From the NCBI GenBank assembly GCA_015075175.1, contig JABTUV010000001.1:682001-746000 (forward strand): a DNA stretch of 64,000 nucleotides, written 5' to 3'. Shown one piece after another: positions 51,471-61,244 of the stretch. The notes beneath the pieces are model-generated. The model worked only from the letters and a program-made list of their open reading frames with translations. It was not told the DNA's origin and made no database searches. Position 1 is the stretch's first letter, and each line of letters starts with the position of its first letter. This DNA is from a bacterium (GTDB lineage: Bacteria; Hinthialibacterota; Hinthialibacteria; H5-UNCL2). The translations under genes were made by a program, and so were the position numbers.

Positions 51471-51609
51471 AGGGCTCCCGGACCAAGGTGGCATTATTCT
51501 TGAAGGTCACTTTAGCGGCGAAGGATTGCGGATGCAATCGCGCCCAAAGGTTATTGGGCGACGCCGGTTTTGCTTGTGCGGGGGCGAGCAAGTGCGTACA
51601 CTGTTAGCC

Positions 51610-52341
51610 ATGCCCTCAAGATGTCGTACCCTCTGGGTGACCGGCACGGACACCGGCTGCGGCAAAACGGTCGTCACGGCGGCGTTGGCGTTGGCGTTGC
51701 GCAAGCGCGGCGTCGACGTGGGCGTCATGAAGCCGGTCGCCAGCGGGCTGGTGGAAGTCGAAGGCGGGCTGGCCTCGCCGGACGTGCGCTTTTATCGAGC
51801 CTTCCTGGGATTGGCGGATCCCGACGAGCTGGTCAATCCGATCGCATATGCGCCGGCGACCGCGCCCTCGGTAGCGGCGCGGCTGGAGCATCGTCCGGTG
51901 GACTTGATGCTGATCCGGCGCGCTTTCACCGAATTATGTTCGCGCCACGAGTGGTTGCTGGTGGAGGGCATCGGCGGAGTGCTGGTACCCCTCTCCGACG
52001 CACTGACCGCCGCCGATCTGGCCGCCGCCATGAAGCTGCCCGCGGTCCTCGTCGCCCGCGCCGGTCTGGGGACGCTCAACCATACCTTCCTCTCCGTCTC
52101 CGCCCTGCGCGCGCGCGAGATTCCGCTCCTAGGCATCGTGCTCACGCCCACCTCCCGCCATCCCGACCTGGCGGAGCTGCACAATCCCGAGGAAATCCGC
52201 ATTCACACGGGAATCTCTCCCATCCAACTGCCGGGCGTGCCCGGCGTCAGCGTGGACCTGGGGGAAGGCGACGGCCTGCCGCAACTGGTGGATGGTCTGG
52301 CCTCGCTGGTGGATGTGTTGATGGGCGGCGCGGCCGCCTGA
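51610..52341 (+). CDS. bioD: Dethiobiotin synthetase
   Basis: BioD forms the ureido ring of dethiobiotin from DAPA, CO2 and ATP. The P-loop is VTGTDTGCGKTVVTAALA and the substrate-binding Lys is in VGVMKPVASG. The VEGIGGVLVPLSDALTAADL motif and VARAGLGTLNHTFLSVSAL are family-typical. The 243-residue length is normal. I used the ATG at 51610; the frame is open further upstream without homology. No other biotin gene is within the window. It is divergently oriented from the SagB-type gene. Confidence 0.95.
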   Translation: MPSRCRTLWVTGTDTGCGKTVVTAALALALRKRGVDVGVMKPVASGLVEVEGGLASPDVRFYRAFLGLADPDELVNPIAYAPATAPSVAARLEHRPVDLMLIRRAFTELCSRHEWLLVEGIGGVLVPLSDALTAADLAAAMKLPAVLVARAGLGTLNHTFLSVSALRAREIPLLGIVLTPTSRHPDLAELHNPEEIRIHTGISPIQLPGVPGVSVDLGEGDGLPQLVDGLASLVDVLMGGAAA

Positions 52342-52440
52342 CCGCCTGCGGCCCCATCTTAGTCGTACTCGTAGTCGTAATCGATCACGATTGCGATCAC
52401 ACATCGCAAGCGTCTTGCGAAGCGCCCGAGTGTTTTCGCC

Positions 52441-53637
52441 TTAGCGCGGCGTGCGGCGGCGAGTCTGAAAAAGAACGTAGAGGCCCAGGAGCACCACCAG
52501 GCAGGCGGCCATCAGGGCGACGGCTTCCAGCCAGGCGTGGCGGGTGGAGGGCAGGGGAACCGGTACCTCTTCCACGGCAGGTCGGGCGGGAGGCTCCAGC
52601 GCGCGCACCTCGGCCGGACCGGTCGCCGTGCCCAGCGATCGCGTGAGCGGCTGGAGCGCGCGCTGCATCTCTTCACCCGCCCCCAGAGCCACCAGCCGCC
52701 CGCCTCGCCAGACCATGGTGCCGTTGACGATGGTTCCCTCGGGCACGTTGATCTGAAATGCGCCCATGCCGGAAAAGTCGGGATCAATCCCCAGGTTGCG
52801 GCGGCGGTAGGTGGTTGTCGAGGAAGCCTTGCGACCATCCGGAAAGAGCCAGCTGCAAGTCTCGCGCGCCTCGCGGATGAGGAAGCCGTCGCGCACCGGC
52901 TCAAAGGCGACGCGCTCCAGTGTGTATTGGAAGGCGGGCGGCTGAGTGGCGCCGGAGGTCCAGGATGCGGGTTGTTCACCGGCGGGGGCGGCGGCCCGGG
53001 CCAGCACGATCCGGCGCGGCAGCATGCCGCGCGCCGGATCGAGCCATAACTCACAAGTGTATTCCGGGCCGGCGGCGGAGAGATGATAGCAGTAGCCGTC
53101 ATCCACGCGCTCGCGATAGCGTTCCATGCCCAGCGTGGGCGCATCCAGGAGCGACTCGAAAAAGGGCCGGCTGTCTCCCGGCAGGATGAGGCCCAGTCCC
53201 AGCGTCTCGCGCGACAGAAGCATGGAGTGGAGCATTTCCGGAGAGGCGGCCAGGGTGAGGCGACTGGTCCCGTCGGCATCGGAGGCCAGTTCCCAGTACA
53301 TTTCGCCGTCCCAACGTCGCCGTACGTCCCGGCCGGGACGCTCGCCGAACTCGGTCGTCAACCAGCGCCGGTCGCGCACGTCCAGGCGGGGAGCGTCACG
53401 CCGGAAGACGACGGCGCCCCGCTCGCGCCGCACCGCGCCGTCCGGCGGTGAAAGGCTGCTTTGCACCTCGACGGACATGGTCAGGCGCTCCGGCATCCGC
53501 ACCTCGCGCGACGCCTGCAACAGTAGCCGCCCGCGCGTCGTGCAGCTCCTGCCCCAGGCGCCCTCCAGCACCATGGCCCCCGTGCCAAGACGCAGCACAT
53601 GCGGGGTACGGCCGTTCGCTGCCGCAACCGTCGCCAA
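52441..53637 (-). CDS. Hypothetical protein with C-terminal membrane anchor
   Basis: The frame encodes about 398 residues with a beta-rich body (SVEVQSSLSPPDGAVRRERG; MYWELASDADGTSRLTLAAS; YCYHLSAAGPEYTCELWLDP). Its strand pattern recalls LolA/LppX-like lipid-binding barrels. It ends with a proline-rich spacer and one transmembrane helix (AVALMAACLVVLLGLYVLF). No N-terminal signal is visible. The start at 53637 is TTG, whereas an ATG with GGAGAGG lies 13 bases upstream in another frame. An indel near the 5' end may therefore have removed the real N-terminus. The function is unknown. Confidence 0.55.
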   Translation of the reverse strand: MATVAAANGRTPHVLRLGTGAMVLEGAWGRSCTTRGRLLLQASREVRMPERLTMSVEVQSSLSPPDGAVRRERGAVVFRRDAPRLDVRDRRWLTTEFGERPGRDVRRRWDGEMYWELASDADGTSRLTLAASPEMLHSMLLSRETLGLGLILPGDSRPFFESLLDAPTLGMERYRERVDDGYCYHLSAAGPEYTCELWLDPARGMLPRRIVLARAAAPAGEQPASWTSGATQPPAFQYTLERVAFEPVRDGFLIREARETCSWLFPDGRKASSTTTYRRRNLGIDPDFSGMGAFQINVPEGTIVNGTMVWRGGRLVALGAGEEMQRALQPLTRSLGTATGPAEVRALEPPARPAVEEVPVPLPSTRHAWLEAVALMAACLVVLLGLYVLFQTRRRTPR

Positions 53638-53682
53638 TGGCTCATGAACCTCTCCTAGCTCATAGACTATTCCATGACCGAT

Positions 53683-54483
53683 TCAGTCGGCTTGCGCGCG
53701 TTGGTATTGAAGCAGCTCCTCGTCGGAGAGCTGCTCCGGCGGCGCCAGCCGGTAGTGGCTCTCCCGCGCGATGCGTATTCCCTCCGGGGTCTCCACGAAC
53801 TCGAAGAGCGCAATCACCTCGTCCGCCATGAAGAGAGCGCCCAGAGGACGACAGATCAAGTGGGGGAACTTGTGCCTGCACATGGCGAAGTCCTGCTGGA
53901 TTTGCACCATGGTCAATCGGTCTCTGCCGCCCTTGGCCTGAACGGGGAAGACATAGTGAGCGCCGCGGCGGTCCAAGCCTACATAGATTTCATCGGTCTC
54001 AATCTGGCCGACGGCCGGGACGGTGGTGCGCAGGTGGTTTTGCAGGGAGTAGCAAGTCACGCCGCTGAAAACGTCGACCAGCCGGTTATAGCGGACGCGC
54101 GCCAACAGCGCCTGCTCGTCGTTCAACGCATACTGGGCGATCACACCCGGCGTGGCGTCAGGTATCTTGATCGCGGCCAGGGCGGCGTTGGGGGCGAAAT
54201 CGACCACCTTGGTGAGCGCGAACTTATATCGTGAACGACCGGCCGGAATGATGGTCCAGTTCATGCCCGCCGGGGCCGTCGCGGATACCGCCGCCAGCCA
54301 CCGGCTTCGATATCGGAAGCTGTAGATCAGGTCGCCCAGATTCTTGGGAAGCGTGACGCGGAGTCGCCGGGCAGCCTCTTCGATGTCGCCGCGCTGGAAC
54401 GCAACCACCGTCGCCCCCGGCCGGTAGCGGGAGACGAAAACCTCCTCCAGGATGCGGTCGTAGCGACTGGCGCTCTTCTTCAC
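53683..54483 (-). CDS. Type II restriction endonuclease-like protein
   Basis: The 266-residue protein has a PD-(D/E)xK-like core, QIETDEIYVGLDRRGAHYVF followed by PVQAKGGRDRLTMVQIQQD. The Asp/Glu and QxK spacing fits a nuclease active site. The FPHLICRPLGALFMADEVIA segment that follows is found in similar REases. Its GTG start overlaps the stop of the DNA methyltransferase (GTGA). This coupling and order are the main evidence for a restriction role. The recognition sequence cannot be inferred. Confidence 0.75.
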   Translation of the reverse strand: MKKSASRYDRILEEVFVSRYRPGATVVAFQRGDIEEAARRLRVTLPKNLGDLIYSFRYRSRWLAAVSATAPAGMNWTIIPAGRSRYKFALTKVVDFAPNAALAAIKIPDATPGVIAQYALNDEQALLARVRYNRLVDVFSGVTCYSLQNHLRTTVPAVGQIETDEIYVGLDRRGAHYVFPVQAKGGRDRLTMVQIQQDFAMCRHKFPHLICRPLGALFMADEVIALFEFVETPEGIRIARESHYRLAPPEQLSDEELLQYQRAQAD

Positions 54484-55784
54484 GAGACTTCTCCCTTCCA
54501 GCGCAAGAGCACGACTTCCTCCCGCAGCCACTCGCGGGTTGCGGTGGCGATGCGTTTTCGGAACAGGTCGATTCCCACGACCTCGTATCCCAGAGACTCG
54601 GCGATCTCCGCCAGCAACTGCCCGGTGCGGATCATGACCTGAAGATAGGAAGCCGGATCGCCGACCACGTAGCAAAGATGCGCGCCCGGACGGAGGCAAC
54701 CGCGCAGTTCGGCCAGGTGTCTCTTCATGCCGCCGAAATAGAGCCGCGTCACGCGCGCGTAGAGCCGCTCGAATCCCGAGGTCTTGCCGAGCGACTTTCG
54801 CCGGGTTTCGAGTTCATCCGCCAACGCCTGGATGGCCGGGTTGTCCGCCACTTCAAGGTGGTCGCGGTCGTCGCGATATACGTTGCGCGTGTTGGAGCGG
54901 AGCAGCGAACGCTTCAGCCGGCGCAGGTCCTCTTTGGACTGGAGGAAACCCAGGATGACCGATTCCAGTCGGGTGGTTCGCGTGTAGTCCTTTTCATTGG
55001 GATAGGGGGGCGAAGTGAAGACGAAATCGACGCAGCGCGGCGGAACCAGTTCGGCCACTCCGCGGGCGTCTCGGCGGTGTACGTGGCTGGGCGTGCCCGC
55101 GCGTCCCGCCACCCATTCCAGGTCCGCCGCGATCGCCTCCGTGTTAGCCAGCCACGACTCGACGACCGGCGCATCGCTCTTGCGGCCTCGTACGCCGACT
55201 TCAGGACCGAAGTGGAGGTTGCCGGCGGTCTCCACCAGCGTGCGCGCCAGCGCCAGCAGCGCGTGTCCGTGCAATTCGATTGGCTCACTCCCAACAATGA
55301 GGTCGCGCAACACCAACGACTTGTGCAAGGGAACCGGGCTGATCGAATTGGCCAGGAGAAGCGCATGTTGTCCCGCTGGAAGGCGGCGCAATTCCTCCGG
55401 CTTGACCGTGCGCCGCGGAGCCAGCAGGGGCAAAGTGGCCCCACCGCAACCTTCCAGCCGGCCATACGCTTCTTCCGCCGTGGCGCGCGCATACGCGCGC
55501 AGCGCATCGGGCGAAACCGTCCAGTCCAGCTTCACCTGCGAGGCGAAATGAGCCATCGGGTTGGCTTCAAGTCCTTCCGACGCGATCCCCAGTTTCTTGC
55601 ACTCCACCAGCGTCGTCCCGGTCCCGCAAAAGGGATCCAGGACCGTGGCGGCGGAAGAAACGGCGAATCGCTCCAGGTAACTGCGCACCAGGTGGGGGGG
55701 AAAGGACAAGACGAAGCGATACCAGCCGTGTACGGCGGCGTCGGCTTCTTGAATCCGATTGTCGGGCAAAACGTAAGCCGTCAT
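54480..55784 (-). CDS. DNA methyltransferase (N4-cytosine/N6-adenine type)
   Basis: The 434-residue amino-methyltransferase has the SAM motif TVLDPFCGTGTTLVECKKLG near residue 50. The catalytic motif FVFTSPPYPNEKDYTRTTRL lies near residue 260. The order SAM-binding then catalytic, with a long insert, resembles type II modification enzymes that protect against a cognate nuclease. The Ser in SPPY suggests an N4-cytosine or N6-adenine enzyme and does not discriminate. It forms a two-gene operon with the overlapping endonuclease downstream. The ATG at 55784 is 10 bases from the preceding gene's stop. Confidence 0.9.
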   Translation of the reverse strand: MTAYVLPDNRIQEADAAVHGWYRFVLSFPPHLVRSYLERFAVSSAATVLDPFCGTGTTLVECKKLGIASEGLEANPMAHFASQVKLDWTVSPDALRAYARATAEEAYGRLEGCGGATLPLLAPRRTVKPEELRRLPAGQHALLLANSISPVPLHKSLVLRDLIVGSEPIELHGHALLALARTLVETAGNLHFGPEVGVRGRKSDAPVVESWLANTEAIAADLEWVAGRAGTPSHVHRRDARGVAELVPPRCVDFVFTSPPYPNEKDYTRTTRLESVILGFLQSKEDLRRLKRSLLRSNTRNVYRDDRDHLEVADNPAIQALADELETRRKSLGKTSGFERLYARVTRLYFGGMKRHLAELRGCLRPGAHLCYVVGDPASYLQVMIRTGQLLAEIAESLGYEVVGIDLFRKRIATATREWLREEVVLLRWKGEVS

Positions 55785-55794
55785 GGTTCACCCG

Positions 55795-57206
55795 TTAATC
55801 GGCGTCCGCGGCGGCGGGGCCGGGCAGCGCCTCGCGGGGGACGGCGGCGGGCAGGCGGACGCGATGGCTGTCGCCGAACTGCCGGATCATGCTGGCCAGC
55901 CGGCGCGCGGCCGCGGTCATCTCGGCCGCGGTCTGGCGCGACTCCTCGTTGCTGCCGGAGGCGTGCCGGCCGAGGCGCGCGATCTCCTGGATGGTCTCCG
56001 CAATCTCCCGCGAGCGCGCCGCCTGGTCGTGCGCCATGCTGTTGATGTTGGACACCAGGCTGTTCATGTTGCCGACCGCGTGCGTCACCGAGGCGGTCGA
56101 GGCACGCAGACTCTCGGCCGCGCGGGAAATCTGCAGAATCAACTCGTTGCTGCCCACGATCTGCTCGTTGATGGCGATGAACGCCTGTTCGGCCTCGAAC
56201 ACCAACCCCTGCCCGCGCAGCGTCTTGTCCGAGCTCTCGCGCGTGGCCGTGGAGACGCGCTGCACGCACGAGCCTACGCGCGCGATCAGCGAGACGATCT
56301 CCTTGGCGGAATCGCCGCTCCGCTCCGCCAGCTTGCGCACCTCGTCGGCGACCACCGCGAACCCGCGCCCGTGCTCGCCCGCCCGCGCCGCCTCGATGGT
56401 GGCGTTCAGAGCCAACAGGTTGGTCTGCTCCGCAATGTCGGAGATCACCTTCACAATGTCCCCGATCTGCTCGGATAATTGCCGCAGTTCGTCGATGGTT
56501 GCGGACAATTCGACCATGCTGCTGTTGATCTCGTGCATGTTCTCGACCACGCTCTGCACCGACTCCTTGCCGCATTGGCTGGCGGCGCTGGTGCTGCCGG
56601 CGCGGGTCTGCGCCTCCTCGATGTTGGCGTGGACCTCGCTGATGCTGTTGACGATGGCCAGCATGGACTTGGTGGCCGATTCGGTCGCCAGGGAAATGGC
56701 ACGGATGTTCGGCGCTCTTTTCGATGTCGCCGGTCATGTCCCTCGGTGGTGGCGAGCGAGCGTTGCACCGAGGCGGCCTGTGTCTGGCCGGCGTTGGCCA
56801 GCTCGGTGGAGAGACGCAGCAGGGTTTCCGAAGAGGCGGAAAGGCTGCCGGAAACGGCGGCGACCTCGTCCAAGAGGTGGGCGAGGGGAATGAGAAAATC
56901 GTTGAGCGCGCCGGCCAGCGCCTGCCACTCCGGCCCGCCGGAGAGATGGAGGGGATCGGCGGGGCCGCGCCGGCCCGCGCACAGGTCCTCCAGCGCCTCC
57001 ACCAGTTGCTCCAGCGGTCGGCCTACGCTGCGCTCCAGAACCACGTACGCCAATAGGCCGAACACCACCACTTCCAAACCGATGCGAGCCGCCGGATGGG
57101 CCAGCCAACCGACGCGCGCGCCCGCCGTCGCCAAGACTTCACCCGACACCAGGAGGAGCGCCAGCCAGACGAGCAAGAGTCCCAGTACGCGAGGTCGAAT
57201 AGTCAT
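55795..57206 (-). CDS. Methyl-accepting chemotaxis-type receptor, frameshifted near 56.72 kb
   Basis: The N-terminus has two membrane helices ([36 protein letters not shown]) separated by only ~15 residues, so there is no periplasmic sensor domain. A HAMP-like linker follows. The signalling hairpin is clear ([53 protein letters not shown]). The frame shifts by at least two indels around 56705-56740. After repair it is about 470 residues. It could signal through CheW (45.5 kb) to kinases elsewhere. Confidence 0.88.
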
Positions 57207-57304
57207 ATCGGGTTCCTCTTTCGCCTCCCGGCATGGACGGTCGCGGGTGATCGTGGCCTATCCTACTGGAGCGCGGGGGCAAGTCAAGCGCCGGACCGCG
57301 ACGG

Positions 57305-60289
57305 TCACGGCTCGGGCGGACTGAACGCCGCGGCGGGGACCATGGCCCAGGGCTTGCCGGAAACCAGCCAGTACAGCTCCATGGTCTGCGCGCCCCCGTC
57401 CTGGAAGTAGCGCACCTTCAGCGCGTGCCTGCCCGCCGACAGCGGCCGCATGGCCTCGCGGCATTCACGTCCATGGTTGCCGCCGTTGTCGATCCAGAGC
57501 TGGTTGTCGATCCACAGAAACGAACCGTCGTCTGAACAAATGCGAAACCCGACCATCCCGCCGGTAGGAACGTGAATAAAGCCGCTCCACTCAACCGAGA
57601 AGGGAGCGATGGGCAGGGACGGCGCCTGGATCAGCATTTCGCGGCGCAGCACAATGGGATCGCCCAGCCATTGATTGCCGAGGAAGAGCTTCATCAACAG
57701 GCCGCCGCCGGGCGGCTCGACGGCGAAGAGGCGATCGCGGGGAACCGCCGCCCAGCCGGGCGCGTCGGGGCGCTGCCATTGCAGCCTCAGGGGACCGGCG
57801 GGCGACGATCCGACTTCGATTTCCACCGCCTGTGCGCCGGGAAAAAGCGCCACGTCGTCGTCAGGACTGACGGCGACCAGGTTGACGCGCAGCCGGGCGT
57901 CGCTGCCGCCGGCCAGCCGGAAGCGGTAGGAACTCTGCCGCTCGATCTTCAACATGCCCACGAGCGTGGCGCCGGTCGCGCCCGCGGGAAGCGGCGCGGC
58001 CAATTCCTCCGGCAGGGCCACGCGCGTCCCGTCCAGCGGCCGCCCCGCCGCGTCAAGGTAGGTCAGGACCAGCCCCAGGCGCCGCTGGTACGCTTCCGCC
58101 GCCACGTGGTACGCCTTTCCCATCCCCTGTCCCACGCGGTCGCGCACGTCCACCAGCGTCCCCTCGGGGAAGTAATGCCGGATCAGCGGGATCACGTTGT
58201 CGTAGGCGTCTTCCAAAAAGAACACAATGGGGCGCGTCCCGTCGCCCACGAACGGCAGGATGCCGCTGTTCCAGGGCAGGATTTCAGGATACCGATCGTA
58301 GGCCAGGAACTTGATGGACGCGGTGTTATAGGGATAGGGGGTAGAGACCACGATGTGGGGCGGGTCGGTGTTCATATAGCGGGTCATGTACTCGGCGGAA
58401 GCGATTTCGGGGGGCGAAAAGCCGCCGATCACGGCGGGATTGTGGATTTGCACGGCAGTAAAGAGGTGCGCGGACTGATACGCGCCGTAAGCGACCAGCG
58501 CGGCCAGTACGACGCCGACGGGCGCGGCGCCCCAAGCGCCCCAATACCGTCGCGCCAGCGACCAGGGAACGGCCAGCCCCACAGTGGCGATGCCCAGCGC
58601 CGCGGGCAAAGCGCCGGCAGCGAGCGCAGCACGCGGCGCCGGCTCGAAGAACGCCGTCGCCAGCACCGGCACGAGGAACCACGGCAACAGCGTCAACGTC
58701 AGCATACTCCCCAGACGCGCAAGCAGAATCGACAGCCCCAAGATCAACAGCGCGCCTTCCACGCGCCCGAATGCGGGCGCATCCGGCAGGTTGTGGCGTC
58801 CGATGAAGTCGCCCTTATAGTGAAACATGGCCAGCACGGCCTTGGTATGCCGCCACACCGGCCCGCTGTACAGGCGCAGCCGGGTCAGCGTGGGATTCTC
58901 GCTGTTCTCTACGGCACGCGCCACCGTCTCCTTGGGGATGCCGCCGGGATACTGCGGTCCCCAGGCGAAAACCTGTCCGGCGCGTTCGTTGACCCGCCCG
59001 CGATGCTCCAGCCCGTAATGCGCCAGCGGCATCATGCCCAGATAAAATCCCAGGCACGCCGCCAGCGCGTGCCGCCAGGGCCGCCAGGCGGCCAGCAACT
59101 GCGCTGCGACGGCGGTCGCAGCCAAACCCGCCAGGATGGACAATAGCAGCGTCCAAGAGCCCATCTGCTGCGGGCCGTAAAGCCGTCCCCGCAACAGCAT
59201 GGACGCGAGATAGAATGACGTGACCGACAGGAGAAGGGTGACGGTCAGGACCAGCTTGTCCTTCCACCAGCCGCGCCAGGGTCCCCAGCTCCTGCGGCCT
59301 GCCCACAAGAGATGCCCGGCGATAAAGAGGACGAACACGACCCCCAAGAATCGCGCCGAGGCGTAAGTATTGACCGCGGCGGCCAGCGACAACCCGCCCA
59401 AAAAGAGCGTGACGGGCCGGTTGCGCTGGAGGCCCGACAGTAGCGCGCCGAACCCCAAACAGGCGAAGAGGAGCATGGGCGGGGTACCCCAGGCCAGCGG
59501 GCTGAAGGTCAGATGCCAGCGACTGGCCGCGAAGAGCACGGTTCCCAGGAGGGCGGTGGTGCGATCTACCAGCTGCCTGAGAAGGTACCAGAACGCCAGC
59601 ACGGTCATGACGGCGAATGAGACGGCGTCCAACCGCAGGGCGGTTTCCGAGGCTCCCAACGCCTTCACCCAGAGCGCGGTAATCCAGAAGGGAAACCCGC
59701 ATCGCCCTCCGCCCCAAGTGATGAAAACCGGCGGCCAATGGAAGTCTCCCCAGCGATAACACTGGCTCGCAATGTCCATGGCCATATGGCCGCTGTGGGC
59801 TTCGTCGATGTAGAGGCCGGCGGGATAGCGATCCAGGAACGCCACGCGCAGAAAGAGGCCGAGAAGGAAGATGAGGCAGAGAAGCGCGTTTTCCAGCCAG
59901 TTGGGAAGGGACAGGGGGGCCGGCTCAGGAGCGGCTGCGCCGCGCCGCTGGTCGATGCGATAAACGAAGGCCAGATAGAGGGCCAGGAGCGTCCCATAGA
60001 ACCCGTAGCGGCTGCCGGCAATGGCCAGGCCGCCGAATACTGCCGTGCCCGCCAGCGCGAGAACAGCGGTCGCGAGCCAGTCTCGCCACCGACGACGCCA
60101 GTGACGGTAATGCGTCCCAGAAAAGAGGAGGCAGACAAAGAGGCAGCCGGCCGCCACCAGCGCGCCGGTCGCAAAGCGGCCTGCGCGCAACTGGCCGTCG
60201 GCCAGGAACGCCAGCGCCAGCGCGCCCAGCGGCGGCAGGGGAAGAAGCACCCGCCAGTCGACTTGTTTTCTCCAACGAGGAATCCTCAA
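57305..60289 (-). CDS. ArnT/PMT-like glycosyltransferase fused to PA14
   Basis: The 994-residue protein starts with ~11 membrane helices of the GT39/GT83 type. A first luminal loop carries RYPAGLYIDEAHSGHMAMDI, a DE motif equivalent to the catalytic acidic pair. A soluble extracytoplasmic region follows (from about residue 620), then a C-terminal PA14 domain. The PA14 segment reads VEWSGFIHVPTGGMVGFRIC, SDDGSFLWIDNQLWIDN and RHALKVRYFQDGGAQTMELY. PA14 domains bind glycans. The fusion suggests recognition of the acceptor or product polysaccharide. The start at ATG 60289 precedes a basic segment and the first helix. Confidence 0.85.
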   Translation of the reverse strand: MRIPRWRKQVDWRVLLPLPPLGALALAFLADGQLRAGRFATGALVAAGCLFVCLLFSGTHYRHWRRRWRDWLATAVLALAGTAVFGGLAIAGSRYGFYGTLLALYLAFVYRIDQRRGAAAPEPAPLSLPNWLENALLCLIFLLGLFLRVAFLDRYPAGLYIDEAHSGHMAMDIASQCYRWGDFHWPPVFITWGGGRCGFPFWITALWVKALGASETALRLDAVSFAVMTVLAFWYLLRQLVDRTTALLGTVLFAASRWHLTFSPLAWGTPPMLLFACLGFGALLSGLQRNRPVTLFLGGLSLAAAVNTYASARFLGVVFVLFIAGHLLWAGRRSWGPWRGWWKDKLVLTVTLLLSVTSFYLASMLLRGRLYGPQQMGSWTLLLSILAGLAATAVAAQLLAAWRPWRHALAACLGFYLGMMPLAHYGLEHRGRVNERAGQVFAWGPQYPGGIPKETVARAVENSENPTLTRLRLYSGPVWRHTKAVLAMFHYKGDFIGRHNLPDAPAFGRVEGALLILGLSILLARLGSMLTLTLLPWFLVPVLATAFFEPAPRAALAAGALPAALGIATVGLAVPWSLARRYWGAWGAAPVGVVLAALVAYGAYQSAHLFTAVQIHNPAVIGGFSPPEIASAEYMTRYMNTDPPHIVVSTPYPYNTASIKFLAYDRYPEILPWNSGILPFVGDGTRPIVFFLEDAYDNVIPLIRHYFPEGTLVDVRDRVGQGMGKAYHVAAEAYQRRLGLVLTYLDAAGRPLDGTRVALPEELAAPLPAGATGATLVGMLKIERQSSYRFRLAGGSDARLRVNLVAVSPDDDVALFPGAQAVEIEVGSSPAGPLRLQWQRPDAPGWAAVPRDRLFAVEPPGGGLLMKLFLGNQWLGDPIVLRREMLIQAPSLPIAPFSVEWSGFIHVPTGGMVGFRICSDDGSFLWIDNQLWIDNGGNHGRECREAMRPLSAGRHALKVRYFQDGGAQTMELYWLVSGKPWAMVPAAAFSPPEP

Positions 60290-61087
60290 GGCATGAACCT
60301 TACCGGAGTCGGGAAGGCGCCAGAACGCATCCTCGTCAAGCGTCTCCCATGTGGAGTGCGGCTGCTTGCTGCCGCTCCCGTCTGGAGTGCGGCTGCTTGC
60401 TGCCGCGACAGCGTCTGGCTTCCCGGAATGTAGCCGAATCTTTCCATACTCCGGGGACCAAAATCAACCGCGGTGTGCCGCCGAGCTCAGCAGCTGCGAT
60501 AACCAGGACCGACAGGCCTGAGCAGCGGCCCGCACGCAGGCCCTCCCTTCGACTTCGGTTTGCCGCCCTTGCGCAGGGCTGTCGGGTGAGTACTTAGGCT
60601 TCGCCCACAGCCATCGGGGCCGGCGTCGCATCCTGGAGAGGGCTGCTGGAGCGATGGTCCAGGGACAATCGCTCACAAGGCTTCTCCCTTCTCATGGAGG
60701 ATGAAGAGTAACCCGGCTCCGAGGGCGGGATGGCCGGGTCGAGGACCTCCTCTGGAAAGGCGGCCCGAAGTTACATCTCGCGTCACGGTGAAGGACTGAG
60801 CGGGCCGCTGCTCCACAAGCCGGACTTCGGCCTACTCGGGGCGAGGCGCCGCGCGACTACGGCGTAACGACGTTCGGCAAAGCGTGACCGCCGTAGTCGG
60901 TCCAGGCGCCGGGTTTCCACGGAGGTCCTCGCTTCCCCGGGCTGGACGAGGGGGAAAACCGGCGACGGTCCTCTATTCCGGGGCGCGCGCTTTTTCTCTT
61001 TGACGCTCGCGCCGCGGTTGGTTAACTTAACCCAGTTCCCGCGTCACCAACGGGACCACGCATCTCGTCAACTGGAGGCGTCGTTCA
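60290..61087. other. 800-base gap without a recognisable gene
   Basis: I find no convincing ORF. The left part (60345-60425) has two copies of the GGAGTGCGGCTGCTTGC repeat. GAGCAGCGGCCCGC at about 60520 and its exact complement GCGGGCCGCTGCTC at about 60800 could pair over ~270 bases, enclosing GC-rich sequence that might fold. It does not show the conserved cores of tmRNA, RNase P RNA or common riboswitches. The right end must contain the promoter of the entericidin-like genes. Confidence 0.5.
60736..60815. repeat. GCGGCCCG palindromic repeat, copy D (diverged)
   Basis: GGGTCGAGGACCTCCTCTGG, then GGCGGCCCGAAG, and after 35 bases GAGCGGGCCGCTGCTCC. This is the same arm-loop-arm layout as the copies at 18.5 and 32.9 kb, with more substitutions. 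It is intergenic. Confidence 0.6.
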
Positions 61088-61228
61088 ATGAAACTGGTTT
61101 TTCGTTTGGCGGCTTTGGCGCTGGTCGCGGCGCTGGCGCTGACGTCGCTGTCGGCCTGCAATACCGTGCGCGGGGTGGGCAAGGACGTGGAGCGCGCCGG
61201 CGAGGCGCTGCAGAAATCCACCAATTAG
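61088..61228 (+). CDS. Entericidin-like small lipoprotein 1
   Basis: The 46-residue lipoprotein has signal MKLVFRLAALALVAALALTS and lipobox LSAC. The mature part NTVRGVGKDVERAGEALQKS closely matches the EcnA/EcnB entericidin pattern (CNTxxGxGxDxxxxGxxL). Entericidins are small membrane lipoproteins known from a bacteriolytic antidote/toxin pair in enterobacteria. In many other phyla their role is unknown. GGAGG lies nine bases upstream of the ATG. A second similar gene follows after 16 bases. Confidence 0.85.
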   Translation: MKLVFRLAALALVAALALTSLSACNTVRGVGKDVERAGEALQKSTN

Positions 61229-61244
61229 GGTGGTCGTGCCGACC

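Noticed and set aside
53438-53665. ATG with GGAGAGG near 53650 as start of the anchored hypothetical protein
   Set aside because: That frame closes soon and is not the frame of the conserved-looking body. It could be right only if an indel is present, so it was not used.
60420-60990. tmRNA, RNase P RNA or a riboswitch
   Set aside because: None of the conserved cores of these RNAs is visible (no tRNA-like ends with CCA, no RNase P P4 motif, no B12, glycine or T-box signature).
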